Source of the DNA: Undibacterium pigrum
Lineage (GTDB): Bacteria; Pseudomonadota; Gammaproteobacteria; Burkholderiales; Burkholderiaceae_D
Direction of reading: 5' to 3'
Assembly: GCF_003201815.1 (NCBI RefSeq)
Contig: NZ_QJKB01000003.1
Location: 372,001-436,000 of the forward strand
Length of the DNA: 64,000 nt
Shown: one piece after another, positions 52,643 to 62,640 of the stretch
Position numbering within the stretch: position 1 is the stretch's first letter
How the letters are laid out: every line of letters starts with the position of its first letter
The notes under the pieces: generated by a model
The model's database searches: none
Told to the model about the DNA's origin: nothing
Seen by the model: the letters and a program-made list of their open reading frames with translations, nothing else
Made by a program: the position numbers and the translations under genes

Positions 52643-53896
52643 TTATGCATTCTGGAATTGCCAGGAAGCAGTCATATCAACACCGACATACTTAGGATGC
52701 TCTTTAACACGCCTTCTCAGTGCAGCAGCCTTTTGCAACAAGAGTTTGGCTTTTTCATCAAATTGCGAACTGCGCAGCAGTAAGTCGTAGGCGTGCTGCT
52801 CGTAGTCATCTGCATTAAAGGAAGCCATAGTATGAAGTTTTTCATAAAGGTAATCAACAAAATCTGCGGGTAAACGACGACCTAAATCGCACTCCAGAGT
52901 GCAGACGATATCAATGAAATTATTGGCAGCACGCCCTGCTATCCAGAGCCAGCGCAGATCGCCGTTCTCAGCATTTAAATATTTTTTAGCGTAGCGACGT
53001 AGTAAATCATCCCTTGCCACTTTGGGTTCATCCTGACAAAATAATTGCTCATTTCTTGCATTCAGATCTGCTATCTTCTGAATTGGCACTGTCATTCCAA
53101 GTCTTGCATAAATTTGATTCTCAGTTTGAAAAGTATCTCGTATTTCATTCCATTTTCTTAAGGCATTTAATTCGCCGTTGAACCGACGAATGGCGATCAA
53201 TCGCATTACCCCTGCTGCATGATGTTTTTGAGAGACTGTAATACTGAGGAATTCGGATAATTTAGCTTTTAAATCACCAGGGCCTGCGATATTAAATCCC
53301 GCCCATATTATTTGAGAAATCTCTAATATTCGCGTCAATTTTCTCAAGACCCGCGCTCGAAGGCGATCATCCAATTCACACGAAATAGATTTACTGTATT
53401 GAGTCCCGTGTATTTTATCGATATGCTCCAGACATACTATGGCGCATGCTTTTTTCTCTTTTGCGTTTTCAATATTATTGAGTCCTGCAGTAGAGTCACA
53501 ATCGTATGCGCTCCGATACAAAGTGTGCAAATCTGGATCTTCAAACAGGAGCCCTGCCGCGCAAGCAATATCAAACTGCCCGCCCAAAAGTTCCTCACCA
53601 TTAATTATTTCGTCAATACGTAAGAGAAATTTTCTATTTTTTTGTAGACCGGCAATCCATACCCCTACTCGCAGAGAACAATATGAATCCGGGCCGTTCA
53701 GGAAATCCAGTTCTTCCAATCTGAAAAGATCATCCAGATGACTATCTGAAATAACCGACAACAAATAGCGAGCGCGAGTAACGAATACATCGAAATCAAT
53801 ATAGTGAGCGACATACGATTTAGGACCAAATATCTCGCGCCGGTCAAATACACTTGTGTACTCACGAATCAGGTCAAAGGGATTATGTTGGAGCAT
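52643..53896 (-). CDS. Hypothetical protein, 417 residues
   Basis: No family recognised. The product is soluble, mainly helical by composition, with no signal peptide or membrane segment. Features: an N-terminal VAHYIDFDVFVTRARYLLSV, a middle KLTRILEISQIIWAGFNIAG, LRWLWIAGRAANNFIDIVC and a charged C-terminus (LLLQKAAALRRRVKEHPKY). Its DNA is clearly more AT-rich than that of its neighbours, which suggests horizontal acquisition. It is convergent with the Thg1 operon (70 nt apart), with no clear terminator between. It could be a defence or stress gene by location, but nothing in the sequence demonstrates that. Confidence 0.75.
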   Translation of the reverse strand: MLQHNPFDLIREYTSVFDRREIFGPKSYVAHYIDFDVFVTRARYLLSVISDSHLDDLFRLEELDFLNGPDSYCSLRVGVWIAGLQKNRKFLLRIDEIINGEELLGGQFDIACAAGLLFEDPDLHTLYRSAYDCDSTAGLNNIENAKEKKACAIVCLEHIDKIHGTQYSKSISCELDDRLRARVLRKLTRILEISQIIWAGFNIAGPGDLKAKLSEFLSITVSQKHHAAGVMRLIAIRRFNGELNALRKWNEIRDTFQTENQIYARLGMTVPIQKIADLNARNEQLFCQDEPKVARDDLLRRYAKKYLNAENGDLRWLWIAGRAANNFIDIVCTLECDLGRRLPADFVDYLYEKLHTMASFNADDYEQHAYDLLLRSSQFDEKAKLLLQKAAALRRRVKEHPKYVGVDMTASWQFQNA

Positions 53897-53986
53897 AGGT
53901 AGGTTATCGGTCTATTTACTTATTTACGGCATCACATTTCGGAAAAACTATAACTACAAAAATTTCCTGTGTTCTGTACCTGAAGT

Positions 53987-54787
53987 TCAAGCCCCAACTA
54001 TCCAGCCTTCCAGCGTATCAAATTCTGGCAAGCCATAGTTATGGTCCCGTCGCTGCCAGGCCCAGGCTGCCAGCAGCATGCATAGCACGGCGTCAAGCAG
54101 ATCGGCACTGCCATCTGCTATGAGTTCTGTTTTATAGATGCCAAAGTCCATCCTGATTTTCCAAGGCGTAGCCCCAGCTTCAAGGGCAGCGACAATCAAC
54201 TTGCGCGCTTGCTGGCGTTCAGGTGTTTGCTTGCTCTTGTCATCGCTTTTATACGAGGCTTTGGTGATGCTGCGTGCCACCATGCCTGGGTAAGCTTCGA
54301 GGGCGATGCGTTGCGGGTCGCTCTCATGCATACCGGGGATGCTGACACCGGCATCCAGCAAGCGCGGGGCGCCTGCGTGCAACATGTAGGCGACGGGCGG
54401 GTTCACCCATTTCATCGAAGGTGAAGAGCCAGCGGGGATGTCGGTTGCCCTGTGGGCGAATTTATTACCGCTTGCGCGGGCATCGCAGAAGGCCTTGAAT
54501 TGCAGACGTAATTCAGCCCGTGTCTGTGCTTGCAGATGGCGCATCAAATCTGGCCAATTAGCTGGCCAGTGCAGATGTTCCACCAGCTCACGTGGCAGGG
54601 AAAATGGCAAATCAAAACCGGCCAGCCAGGGGCCAGGTTGCAGGAGCCAGTTGTCAAAAGCGGTGAAGTCGCTGAGTGTTTGCAGAGACTCCAGGTACAG
54701 TACATCGTCTTGCATCTGGCCGCTGGCTATCGTGATGCCTTTGCGGCGCGATGGTGCCGAAGTGAAATCCACACCGTGCACTTTCAT
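53987..54787 (-). CDS. DUF429 protein (predicted RNase H-fold nuclease)
   Basis: 266 residues. It starts with VHGVDFTSAPSRRKGITIA, an RNase H-like first strand with an acidic residue, then WLAGFDLPFSLPRELVEHL. Further acidic residues occur in the ALEAYPGMVARS and SADLLDAVLCMLLAAWAWQR regions, as in the DUF429 family. No activity is established for the family. It overlaps the end of clsB by four bases and is the last gene of the ybhP-clsB operon. Confidence 0.82.
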   Translation of the reverse strand: MKVHGVDFTSAPSRRKGITIASGQMQDDVLYLESLQTLSDFTAFDNWLLQPGPWLAGFDLPFSLPRELVEHLHWPANWPDLMRHLQAQTRAELRLQFKAFCDARASGNKFAHRATDIPAGSSPSMKWVNPPVAYMLHAGAPRLLDAGVSIPGMHESDPQRIALEAYPGMVARSITKASYKSDDKSKQTPERQQARKLIVAALEAGATPWKIRMDFGIYKTELIADGSADLLDAVLCMLLAAWAWQRRDHNYGLPEFDTLEGWIVGA

Positions 54788-55947
54788 CCGTAATGTCCGA
54801 AGGTGACGATGCGCATGAGGCCGCGGTAAATTAGATATGCCGTGCCATACCAGGCGCGCTTGTACCAGGCTTTCTTGTGTACATCTTCGGCAAAAATTTC
54901 TGTCCCATCGGCGATACCCATTTCCAGCTCATGGGCCAGGCTGGCAGCAAAAGTTTTGTCGCGAATCACGATATTGGCTTCATGATTGACGAACAGGCTG
55001 AGGCCATCAAAATTACTGGAACCTACCGTCGCCCAGTCTTCATCAATGACACCGACTTTGGCATGCAGTTGCGTCTTGCCGTATTCAACGATGCGCACGC
55101 CGGCTGCCAATAATTTGGGGTAGAAGGATTGCGACACTGCATCCTGCAAGGCGAACTGGCCCACGCCGAGCAAGAGCACCACATCAACACCACGGGTGGC
55201 AGCAGATACCAGGGCGCGACGGAATTTTCTGCCGGGCGCAAAATAAGGTGTTACCAGGATGGCGCGTGATCTTGCCATACCCAGCGCCTGCAAATAGGCG
55301 CGTTGTATGGTGGCGCGGTTACGTAAATTGTCGCGTACCACAAGCGCGGCTGCAGTGATCTGCTTGCCTGCGACCTTGGCGTCAGCGCGCAAATGCTTCA
55401 TCAATGCCAGACGGGTACGCAAACCCAGTTTGCCCAGTTTGCGCCATTGTGATTCCACTTCGAGATGGACATGAGCCACCAGCGGGCCTGTGACAGTAAC
55501 GGCAAAATCCCATCGCGGAAAAGGCAGGGCTATGCCAGAACCATCATCGGCAATGCAGTCATCGATGATATTCAAGCCGCCGACGATGGCAATTTGTCTG
55601 TCAACCACGCAGATTTTTCTGTGCGTACGCGCCAGGCCGCGCTTGAACCAGGGATTGAAGCAACGGCAAATCACACCCTGCTCAATAAAGCGATTGGTCA
55701 GCGCTATCGCCACGCTGCGGTCACTGCCTATCCAGTCTATGACTACCCTGACCTGCACGCCACGCGCTGCTGCCTGCACCAGTGCTGCCTGCACGGACTG
55801 TGCAGTCTCGTCATTGGCGAAAATATAGGACTCAAGATAAACCTCATGCTGCGCCTGGTTGATCGCTGAAATCAGGGCAGGAAAAAACTGTGCACCATTT
55901 TGCAAGAGTTCTACATCATTGCCCTCAATGAAATGCAGCTTTCTCAT
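54784..55947 (-). CDS. clsB: Cardiolipin synthase B-type phospholipase D
   Basis: 387 residues, two HKD motifs: H-R-K-I-C-V-V-D (THRKICVVDRQIAIVGGLN) and H-A-K-V-G-V-I-D (LHAKVGVIDEDWATVGSSN), each with the trailing G-G/S-x-N. ClsB transfers a phosphatidyl group between phospholipids to form cardiolipin. Its start lies in the stop of an EEP-family gene, the same order as ybhP-ybhO(clsB) of E. coli. No N-terminal membrane helices are seen, as expected for the B type. Confidence 0.92.
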   Translation of the reverse strand: MRKLHFIEGNDVELLQNGAQFFPALISAINQAQHEVYLESYIFANDETAQSVQAALVQAAARGVQVRVVIDWIGSDRSVAIALTNRFIEQGVICRCFNPWFKRGLARTHRKICVVDRQIAIVGGLNIIDDCIADDGSGIALPFPRWDFAVTVTGPLVAHVHLEVESQWRKLGKLGLRTRLALMKHLRADAKVAGKQITAAALVVRDNLRNRATIQRAYLQALGMARSRAILVTPYFAPGRKFRRALVSAATRGVDVVLLLGVGQFALQDAVSQSFYPKLLAAGVRIVEYGKTQLHAKVGVIDEDWATVGSSNFDGLSLFVNHEANIVIRDKTFAASLAHELEMGIADGTEIFAEDVHKKAWYKRAWYGTAYLIYRGLMRIVTFGHYG

Positions 55948-56759
55948 GCGTTTCCAGCCTGGTCCTGCAATTCAAGGATGGCGGTAATCGGCACATGATC
56001 GGACAAGGTAGTCCAGGGCGCACCTTTCATGACGCGTGCTTCGTTCACCTTGAATCCGCGCAGGTAGACGCGGTCCAGGCATAACCAGGGCAGGCCAGCG
56101 GGAAAGGTGCGGGCATGACCACTGGTGTTCTTGCTCAATATCTTGCGCATGCCCTTCAGCGAAAATCGTGATGCCGGTCCCTGGGCCTCAACATCAAAGG
56201 CTTCGATGACGCCCAGTTCCTGATACAGGGTCTGGCTCAGGCGCTGGCTCCAGTCATTGAAATCACCGGCTATCACCAGCGGTGCATTGGCTGGCAAATC
56301 TTGTTTGATGGTATTGATTAGTGCCTGTATCTGGCGGCGACGGCTGCCAGCAAACAAGCCCAGATGGATGACGAAACAATGTACCTGCACCTGCTCTATC
56401 TGCACGATGGCATGCAGGATGCCGCGCTGCTCATAGGCATGGTCAGATACATCATGATTGGTGAAGGAGGCTATCGGATAACGGCTCAGCAAGGCATTGC
56501 CGTGGTGGCCGTGCTCATACACAGCATTCATGCCATAGGCGGCATGATGGGATTGTCCTGCCAGGAAAGCATGCTGGCTTTCTTGCGGCCACAGTGTGTG
56601 GTTTTCTGCATGCAGATCATGTTGTCCCTGCACTTCCTGTAAAAATACCAGGTCGGCGTCGAGCAAATCTATCGCTTCCTTGATGCCATGGATGCGGGCC
56701 TTGCGGCCAAATGCACTGACGCCCTTGTGGATATTGTAGGTGGCAATGCGCAGCTTCAT
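55944..56759 (-). CDS. Endonuclease/exonuclease/phosphatase family protein (YbhP-like)
   Basis: 271 residues. Motifs of the EEP fold: RIATYNIHKGVSAFGRKARI, VFLQEVQG (catalytic glutamate), VIAGDFNDW and the terminal LSDHVPITAIL with the Asp-His pair. The gene precedes clsB with a four-base overlap. That matches the E. coli ybhP-clsB arrangement, where YbhP is thought to act on phospholipid or membrane-linked phosphodiesters, though this is not settled. No signal peptide is visible. Confidence 0.88.
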   Translation of the reverse strand: MKLRIATYNIHKGVSAFGRKARIHGIKEAIDLLDADLVFLQEVQGQHDLHAENHTLWPQESQHAFLAGQSHHAAYGMNAVYEHGHHGNALLSRYPIASFTNHDVSDHAYEQRGILHAIVQIEQVQVHCFVIHLGLFAGSRRRQIQALINTIKQDLPANAPLVIAGDFNDWSQRLSQTLYQELGVIEAFDVEAQGPASRFSLKGMRKILSKNTSGHARTFPAGLPWLCLDRVYLRGFKVNEARVMKGAPWTTLSDHVPITAILELQDQAGNA

Positions 56760-56778
56760 GGTGGCTCCCTTTAGCTTG

Positions 56779-57228
56779 TTAAACCTCGATCAGCTTCGGT
56801 AGTTGCAGTATGGCTTCGGCATTCGATGCGGAGAAACATTTATCCGCTGCCTCTTGCCAGGGCAACCACACATATTGCAGATGTTCACGCGGTGCCAGTC
56901 TGATTGCGACATCGGGACTGACACACAGGCCAAACACATGCTCGGTATTTTTCGTCACACCCGGCGCATAGCGGTGACGCCAGACCGGATAGATTTCATA
57001 TATATTGGTCAAACCCCAATCTTGCAAGTCATATTGCAAGGCATCGATACCGGTTTCTTCTGCTACTTCACGGATAGCGGTCTCAGCCAGGGCTTCATCT
57101 TCAGTATCCTTGGAACCCGTCACTGACTGCCAGAAACCAGCCTTGTCGGCCCTCTCCAGTAATAGTACATCAAGCGCAGGCGTATAAATAACGACGAGTA
57201 CGGATACCGGGATTTTATGCAGTGACAT
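56779..57228 (-). CDS. nudB: Dihydroneopterin triphosphate diphosphatase NudB (Nudix)
   Basis: 149 residues from ATG 57228 (57237 is an alternative). WQSVTGSKDTEDE leads into the Nudix box with AIREVAEETGID. NIYEIYPVWRHRYAPGVTKN and EHVFGL match NudB of folate synthesis, which removes pyrophosphate from dihydroneopterin triphosphate. The Nudix box has one more residue between the first Gly and Glu than the strict consensus. The same gene neighbourhood with aspS and DUF502 is common in betaproteobacteria. Confidence 0.9.
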   Translation of the reverse strand: MSLHKIPVSVLVVIYTPALDVLLLERADKAGFWQSVTGSKDTEDEALAETAIREVAEETGIDALQYDLQDWGLTNIYEIYPVWRHRYAPGVTKNTEHVFGLCVSPDVAIRLAPREHLQYVWLPWQEAADKCFSASNAEAILQLPKLIEV

Positions 57229-57330
57229 AGTGGGCAAGACAAAACTGTAGCTGGTTTTCAGATTGCTATTTTAACGCCTTTAGCTACTCTTGCTTTTTTG
57301 TATCTGAGCTATCTGGTATTTAAGCGTCCA

Positions 57331-57365
57331 AAAACAAAAAGAGCCTGTCAAAAACAGGCTCTTTT
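57331..57365. terminator. Bidirectional-looking terminator between CsgG-like gene and nudB
   Basis: GAGCCTGT (57341-57348) pairs with ACAGGCTC (57354-57361). On the minus strand it runs into U's from the A-rich 57331-57340, and on the plus strand into TTTT. It ends the transcript of the CsgG-like gene. Confidence 0.88.
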
Positions 57366-57388
57366 CTTGAAATTTCCATGAAGATTAC

Positions 57389-58183
57389 TTACTTCTTCAC
57401 CGGTACTGCGGGCGGCAATTCTTTTTCCTGCAAATGTCGCACTTGCGGAACCAGCTTGTTATGCGCATCCAGGAAGGCCGCAACGATGACCTTGGCTTCA
57501 TTGGTATTGCTCCAGCCTGCGCCAAAGCCACCACCATTGGCACCAAAAGCCAGCCCACCCAGGCCCAGGTCAGTAGACTTGGCCGAACCTGTCGAGGCAG
57601 CTACCTGCTCGGTGGTTTCATTATCAGTCAGCAGCAAGGCTACCTGCGCCTCTTTGAAACTGACTTTCTCAGCGTAACCTACAAAATTTCTGAGGAAAGG
57701 AATCATGCCCATGATGGCACCGATGCCGCCACCTGCCTTGCTTTCAGAAAAAGTCAGGCTGGGTGTCATGGTGTATTGCGCTTCGTAACCCTTACCTTTG
57801 GAAACGGTAGAGTTCTTGCGTATGATGCCCTGGTCTTTCAGTTCCTGCTCGTTGATGACGGCTTTCAGGCCAGACGCGCGGTCTACCACGCGGAAGCAGC
57901 CGCTTTGCTGGGCCAGCAGGCGTATCAGTGGTACAGGTGAAGACGGCAGATTGTACTGGCTGATCTGGGTATAACCATTGGGGTTTTCCACCAGTGCCAG
58001 TGTCGCCACTGGTGCATCACACTTGATCAGGGTCTTGCTGGCACCCTTGGCACCAGCAGGACCGGCTGCCCCTGTTACTTCAGAGGCCCCTTCACCAAGC
58101 TCGGTTTTCTTTTGCCCGCAAGCGACGAGAAACAAACTGCTGCTCAACAATAAAAATAAGGCTGTCTTGTTATTCACTTGCAT
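57389..58183 (-). CDS. CsgG/HfaB-like lipoprotein
   Basis: 264 residues. A lipoprotein signal peptide ends with the lipobox LFLVAC-GQ (Cys at about residue 22). After an Ala/Gly-rich linker, LIRLLAQQSGCFRVVDRASG and LKAVINEQELKDQGIIRKNS resemble the CsgG-type periplasmic domain, which in curli systems forms an outer-membrane pore. No csgEF, curlin or other export genes are near. Many CsgG-family lipoproteins of unknown role occur singly. It is encoded 50 nt downstream of aspS. Confidence 0.77.
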   Translation of the reverse strand: MQVNNKTALFLLLSSSLFLVACGQKKTELGEGASEVTGAAGPAGAKGASKTLIKCDAPVATLALVENPNGYTQISQYNLPSSPVPLIRLLAQQSGCFRVVDRASGLKAVINEQELKDQGIIRKNSTVSKGKGYEAQYTMTPSLTFSESKAGGGIGAIMGMIPFLRNFVGYAEKVSFKEAQVALLLTDNETTEQVAASTGSAKSTDLGLGGLAFGANGGGFGAGWSNTNEAKVIVAAFLDAHNKLVPQVRHLQEKELPPAVPVKK

Positions 58184-58233
58184 ACTCTTTTCATTGTTGT
58201 CAGTTTCATTAATACGTCCTTGCAGATGAAGAA

Positions 58234-60036
58234 TTAAGCGAGTTTTGGTTCTGCTGCACGCAAGCGGATATGCAGCTCACGCAATTGCTTTTCGTCGACT
58301 TCAGACGGTGCTTGTGTCAACAGACACTGGGCACGCTGAGTTTTCGGGAAAGCGATCACGTCACGGATGGATTCTGCACCTGTCATCATGGTGACGATAC
58401 GATCCAGACCGAAAGCCAGGCCACCATGTGGAGGCGCGCCGTATTGCAGGGCATCCAGCAGGAAACCAAATTTCAATTGTGCTTCTGCATCATCGATCTT
58501 CAATGCACGGAACACTTTGCTTTGTACTTCAGCACGGTGGATACGGACAGAGCCGCCGCCCAGTTCCCAGCCGTTCAGGACCATGTCGTATGCCTTGGCG
58601 ATACACTTGCCTGGATCTGTTTCCATCAAGTCTTCATGGCCATCTTTTGGTGCAGTGAACGGATGGTGAGTTGCTGTCCAGCGGTCGTTTTCTTCATCAT
58701 GTTCAAACATAGGGAAGTCAACTACCCACAATGGTTTCCATACGTCTTCAAACAAGCCATTGGCTTTGCCGAATTCGCTATGACCAATTTTCACGCGCAA
58801 TGCGCCGATGGCATCGTTCACAACTTTAGCTTTATCTGCACCGAAGAAAATCAGGTCGCCATCTTGTGCGCCTGTACGTTCCAGGATTTGTGTCAATGCT
58901 GCGTCATGGATGTTCTTGACGATAGGCGATTGCAAGCCATCACGGCCTTGTGCCTTGTCATTGACCTTGATGTAAGCCAGACCTTTGGCACCGTAGATAC
59001 CAACGAATTGTGTGTATGCATCAATTTCAGAACGTGGCATGTTTGCGCCACCTTGTACGCGCAAGCCGACCACACGGCCATTGGCCATATTGGCAGCACC
59101 GGCGAATACTTTGAAGTCAACATCCTTCATCACGTCTGTCAATTCTGTGAATTGCAGTTTGACGCGCATGTCTGGCTTGTCTGAACCATACAGGCCCATG
59201 GCTTCAGCAAATTCCATGACAGGGAAAGGATTTGGCAGGTCGATATCCAGCGTGTTCTTGAATACCAGACGTATCATGCCTTCAAACATGTCACGAATCT
59301 CTTGCTCATTCATGAAAGAAGTTTCGCAATCGATCTGGGTAAATTCTGGCTGACGGTCAGCACGCAAGTCTTCATCGCGGAAGCACTTGGTGATCTGGTA
59401 GTAACGGTCAAAGTTGGCGACCATCAGCAATTGTTTGAACAATTGTGGGGATTGTGGCAGCGCAAAGAAGTTACCAGCATTAACGCGGGATGGCACCAGA
59501 TAGTCACGTGCACCTTCTGGTGTGGACTTGGTCAGCATCGGTGTTTCGATATCGATGAAGCCGTTTGCATCGAGGAACTTGCGCACTTCCATCGCGACCT
59601 TGTAACGCAGGCGCAGGTTGTTTTGCATTTGCGGACGACGCAAATCCAGCACGCGGTGAGTCAGGCGTGTAGTTTCAGACAGGTTGTCATCATCCAGTTG
59701 GAACGGTGGCGTGACGGAAGGATTCAAGACTTCCACTTCATGCGCCAGCACTTCGATCTTGCCGGATTTCAAATTGCTGTTGCCAGTGCCTTCTGGACGG
59801 TTGCGTACCAGGCCAGTAATGCGCAGGCAGAATTCATTACGTACGGATTCTGCAGCCTTGAACACATCAGCACGGTCAGGATCACAAACTACCTGCACCA
59901 GACCTTCGCGGTCACGCAAGTCAATGAAGATCACGCCGCCGTGATCGCGACGACGGTGCACCCAGCCGCACAGGCTGACGGTTTGGCCGAGTAATTCCTC
60001 AGTAGTGAGGCCGCAGTATTGGGTACGCATGGACAT
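58234..60036 (-). CDS. aspS: Aspartyl-tRNA synthetase
   Basis: 600 residues from ATG 60036 (AGG eight bases upstream; ATG 60030 is possible). The N-terminal anticodon-binding OB-fold begins with [20 protein letters not shown]. Class II motifs: [59 protein letters not shown] (motif 2) and [10 protein letters not shown] (motif 3). The GAD insertion domain is present. Bacterial-type length. Such enzymes in bacteria lacking AsnRS may be non-discriminating; this cannot be judged here. Confidence 0.98.
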   Translation of the reverse strand: MSMRTQYCGLTTEELLGQTVSLCGWVHRRRDHGGVIFIDLRDREGLVQVVCDPDRADVFKAAESVRNEFCLRITGLVRNRPEGTGNSNLKSGKIEVLAHEVEVLNPSVTPPFQLDDDNLSETTRLTHRVLDLRRPQMQNNLRLRYKVAMEVRKFLDANGFIDIETPMLTKSTPEGARDYLVPSRVNAGNFFALPQSPQLFKQLLMVANFDRYYQITKCFRDEDLRADRQPEFTQIDCETSFMNEQEIRDMFEGMIRLVFKNTLDIDLPNPFPVMEFAEAMGLYGSDKPDMRVKLQFTELTDVMKDVDFKVFAGAANMANGRVVGLRVQGGANMPRSEIDAYTQFVGIYGAKGLAYIKVNDKAQGRDGLQSPIVKNIHDAALTQILERTGAQDGDLIFFGADKAKVVNDAIGALRVKIGHSEFGKANGLFEDVWKPLWVVDFPMFEHDEENDRWTATHHPFTAPKDGHEDLMETDPGKCIAKAYDMVLNGWELGGGSVRIHRAEVQSKVFRALKIDDAEAQLKFGFLLDALQYGAPPHGGLAFGLDRIVTMMTGAESIRDVIAFPKTQRAQCLLTQAPSEVDEKQLRELHIRLRAAEPKLA

Positions 60037-60097
60037 ATTTCTTACCTGTCTGTATTCAAAATTAAAAATGATTTGATGCAGTGGATAACCACATCAT

Positions 60098-60700
60098 TTA
60101 TTTGGTGGGGAGATGCTCGGGAGCCACCACGCCCATGGAAACAATATACTTGAGTGCGGCATCGACACTCATGTCCAGCTCTATGGCTTCATCCTTGGGT
60201 AACATCAGGAAAAAGCCGGAAGTCGGGTTTGGCGTAGTCGGCACATACACGCTGACAAAATCGCCTTTGAGATGATTAACCACGTCACCACCAGGTACAC
60301 CGGTCAGAAAGCCTATGGTCCAGCAATCACGACGCGGATATTCAATCAGCACGGCTTTGCGGAAAGCATTGCCGGACGATGAAAACAGGGTATCGGATAC
60401 CTGTTTCACGCTGGAATAGATGGAACTGACGATAGGAATGCGTTGCAGCAGGCTTTCCCAGGCTTTGATGACGTAATTGCCAATAAAGTTCTGTGCCAGC
60501 AAACCAGTCACAAAGACGATGAGCAAGGTCAGGATAGTGCCTATGCCCAACACCTTGAAACCTACCAGTTTTTCCGGACGCCATTCAACTGGCAATAATA
60601 GCAGGGACTGGTCCATGGTACTGATAATGGCATGCAGTACCCACAGCGTAATCGCCAGGGGCACCAGAATCAGCAAGCCAGTAATAAAGTATTTACGCAT
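60098..60700 (-). CDS. DUF502 membrane protein
   Basis: 200 residues. Two membrane helices near the N-terminus (ITGLLILVPLAITLWVLHAI and IGTILTLLIVFVTGLLAQNF) followed by a soluble domain with GFLTGVPGG and SVYVPTTPNPTSGFFLMLPK. The DUF502 family is widespread next to aspS in betaproteobacteria. Its function is not established. It lies between aspS and the FmdB gene on the same strand and is probably in one operon. Confidence 0.9.
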   Translation of the reverse strand: MRKYFITGLLILVPLAITLWVLHAIISTMDQSLLLLPVEWRPEKLVGFKVLGIGTILTLLIVFVTGLLAQNFIGNYVIKAWESLLQRIPIVSSIYSSVKQVSDTLFSSSGNAFRKAVLIEYPRRDCWTIGFLTGVPGGDVVNHLKGDFVSVYVPTTPNPTSGFFLMLPKDEAIELDMSVDAALKYIVSMGVVAPEHLPTK

Positions 60701-60753
60701 GGTAATGGTTAGCTTTGTGAATTAAACGGCAATAATAAGGGATAAAGAGCAAA

Positions 60754-61071
60754 TCAGGCTGCTTTGCCAGCGTCACTGGCTGCTGCAGGTGCACTGGTTT
60801 CAGCCGCTGGCGTCGCTGCGGGTGCTGGCGTTGCCGCTGTTGCTGATGAGCCGCCTTCAGCCGCTGGTGCAGCTGCGGTGCCACCTGAGCCACCACGGAA
60901 GTCAGTCACATACCAGCCCGAACCCTTGAGCTGGAAGCCGGCAGCAGTCACTTGCTTGCGGAAAGAAGACTTGCCGCAGGTAGGACAAACACTGAGCGGC
61001 TCTTCAGACATCTTTTGCAGTACATCCTTGGCAAACCCGCATTCTTCACAGCGGTAAGCATAAATCGGCAT
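60754..61071 (-). CDS. FmdB-family zinc-ribbon protein
   Basis: 105 residues. The first 45 form the zinc ribbon: YRCEECGFAKDV and LSVCPTCGKSSFRKQV contain two CxxC pairs, followed by FQLKGSGWYVTDF. The rest is a low-complexity Ala/Thr/Pro/Ser tail. FmdB-type proteins have no agreed role; regulatory function was proposed for the amidase cluster. It heads the FmdB-DUF502-aspS group. Confidence 0.9.
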   Translation of the reverse strand: MPIYAYRCEECGFAKDVLQKMSEEPLSVCPTCGKSSFRKQVTAAGFQLKGSGWYVTDFRGGSGGTAAAPAAEGGSSATAATPAPAATPAAETSAPAAASDAGKAA

Positions 61072-61162
61072 GGCGTAGCCCTAAAAAACTGATAAAACCC
61101 TGAATTATAAAGGTTTTTGATCAGAATTTGCGCATTGCGTCATGCCGCAGTTCAGTTCAGAA

Positions 61163-62587
61163 TCAAACTGCCAACTTCTTATGGACAAATTGCGGCAGCA
61201 AAGAACCGGCTATCATGCCTGTCACACTCATGAGTACACCCACCAGTTGTGGCGGCCACAAGCCATCGGCGGCAAACACTTCCATGCTGACCCAGGAAAC
61301 AATGCCGAGGATGATGGAAGCCAGGCCACCCTGAGTAGTTGCCCTTTTCCAGTACAGACCAAATGACAGCGGTACAAAAGCAGCGACCAGGGTCACTTTA
61401 TAGGCATTCTCCACCATTTTATAAATACTGGATTCAGTATTCATGGCAAAAACAGTAATAATTGCCGTAAATACCAGCACCACCGCACGCATCATGAACA
61501 GGAATTGCTTGTCACTTTGCTTGGGGAAGAATGGTTTCAGGATGTTTTCAGAGAAAGTCACGGATGGTGCCAGCAAGGTAGCACTGGCACAGCTCTTGAT
61601 CGCCGACAGCAAGGCACCAAAGAACATCACTTGGGCCAGCATGGGCACCTTGGTCATGATCAGGGTAGGCAAGATCAGTTGCGAGTCTTTGTCTATCAGG
61701 CTTTCCACCATCTTGGGGTCGATCAGCGTGGCTGAATACGCCAGGAACATGGGGATGAAGGCAAAGCAGAAATACAATACGCCGCCCAATACAGATGCAT
61801 TACCGGCAATTTTTTCATTCTTGGATGAAGCTACACGCTGGAACACGTCCTGTTGCGGGATAGAACCCAGCATCATGGTAATCCAGGCGGCAAAGAACCA
61901 GAGTGACTCCTTGGCAGTAGGATTAGGCCAGAATTCCAGCTTGCCCGCATTGGCTGCGTGGGAAATCACCACACCGGCACCACCCACCATGCCAGATACT
62001 TCCCAGCCTATGTACAACATGCCAACCACGATGATGATCATTTGCAGGAAGTCAGTAATCGCTACCGACCACATGCCGCCCATCAGTGTATAGATCAGCA
62101 CGCTACCAGCACCGATGATCATGCCCCACTCGTTGGATATATAACCACCAGATACCACGCTGAACACCAGACCCAGGGCCTTGATTTGCGCGGCGACCCA
62201 GCCGAGATATGAGACCACGATACACAGGGTCACCAGTACTTCGGCGGTACGGCCAAATTTATTGCGGTAGTAATCACCTATGGTCAGCAGGTTCATGCGA
62301 TACAAGGGGCGCGCAAAGAACAGGCCGACAAAGATCAGGCACAGGGAAGAGCCAAAGGGATCGGCAACCACACCTCTCAAACCTTCCTTGACGAAGGTAG
62401 AGGAAATGCCCAGCACGGTTTCCGAGCCAAACCAGGTGGCAAATACCGTCGCCGTTACCACATACATGGGCAAGGAACGGCCTGCTACCGCATAGTCTTT
62501 GGAGTTATTGACATAACGGGCGGCATATAAACCTATGCCAACAGAAATGACCCAATACAGGATGACAAACCAGATAAGAGTATTCAT
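61163..62587 (-). CDS. Sodium:solute symporter (SSS family)
   Basis: 474 residues, about 13 membrane helices. SSS signatures: SKDYAVAGRSLPMYVVTATV, FATWFGSETVLGISS near the N-terminus, and WMTMMLGS-like core helices with SIPQQDVFQRVASSKNEKIA. The substrate is not specified; relatives carry proline, pantothenate or organic acids with sodium. Its ATG is preceded by a short leader and a terminator-like hairpin on the same strand. Confidence 0.9.
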   Translation of the reverse strand: MNTLIWFVILYWVISVGIGLYAARYVNNSKDYAVAGRSLPMYVVTATVFATWFGSETVLGISSTFVKEGLRGVVADPFGSSLCLIFVGLFFARPLYRMNLLTIGDYYRNKFGRTAEVLVTLCIVVSYLGWVAAQIKALGLVFSVVSGGYISNEWGMIIGAGSVLIYTLMGGMWSVAITDFLQMIIIVVGMLYIGWEVSGMVGGAGVVISHAANAGKLEFWPNPTAKESLWFFAAWITMMLGSIPQQDVFQRVASSKNEKIAGNASVLGGVLYFCFAFIPMFLAYSATLIDPKMVESLIDKDSQLILPTLIMTKVPMLAQVMFFGALLSAIKSCASATLLAPSVTFSENILKPFFPKQSDKQFLFMMRAVVLVFTAIITVFAMNTESSIYKMVENAYKVTLVAAFVPLSFGLYWKRATTQGGLASIILGIVSWVSMEVFAADGLWPPQLVGVLMSVTGMIAGSLLPQFVHKKLAV

Positions 62588-62612
62588 GGAAGACGTGCAA
62601 TGATGTCAATAA

Positions 62613-62640
62613 AAAAACCCGCATTTTTTTGCTGCGGGCA
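62613..62640 (-). terminator. Terminator-like hairpin in the leader of the symporter gene
   Basis: Minus strand: CCCGCA - GCAAAAAAA - TGCGGG (62640 to 62620) followed by seven U's (62619-62613), ending 25 nt upstream of the symporter ATG. A TATAAT lies just upstream at 62648-62643 on the same strand. If transcription begins there, part of the stem would be lost; if it begins further up, the hairpin would act as an attenuator. Confidence 0.6.

Noticed and set aside
58270..59184. 304-codon plus-strand open frame
   Set aside because: Antisense to aspS, which is certain; composition again rich in Cys, Phe and His.
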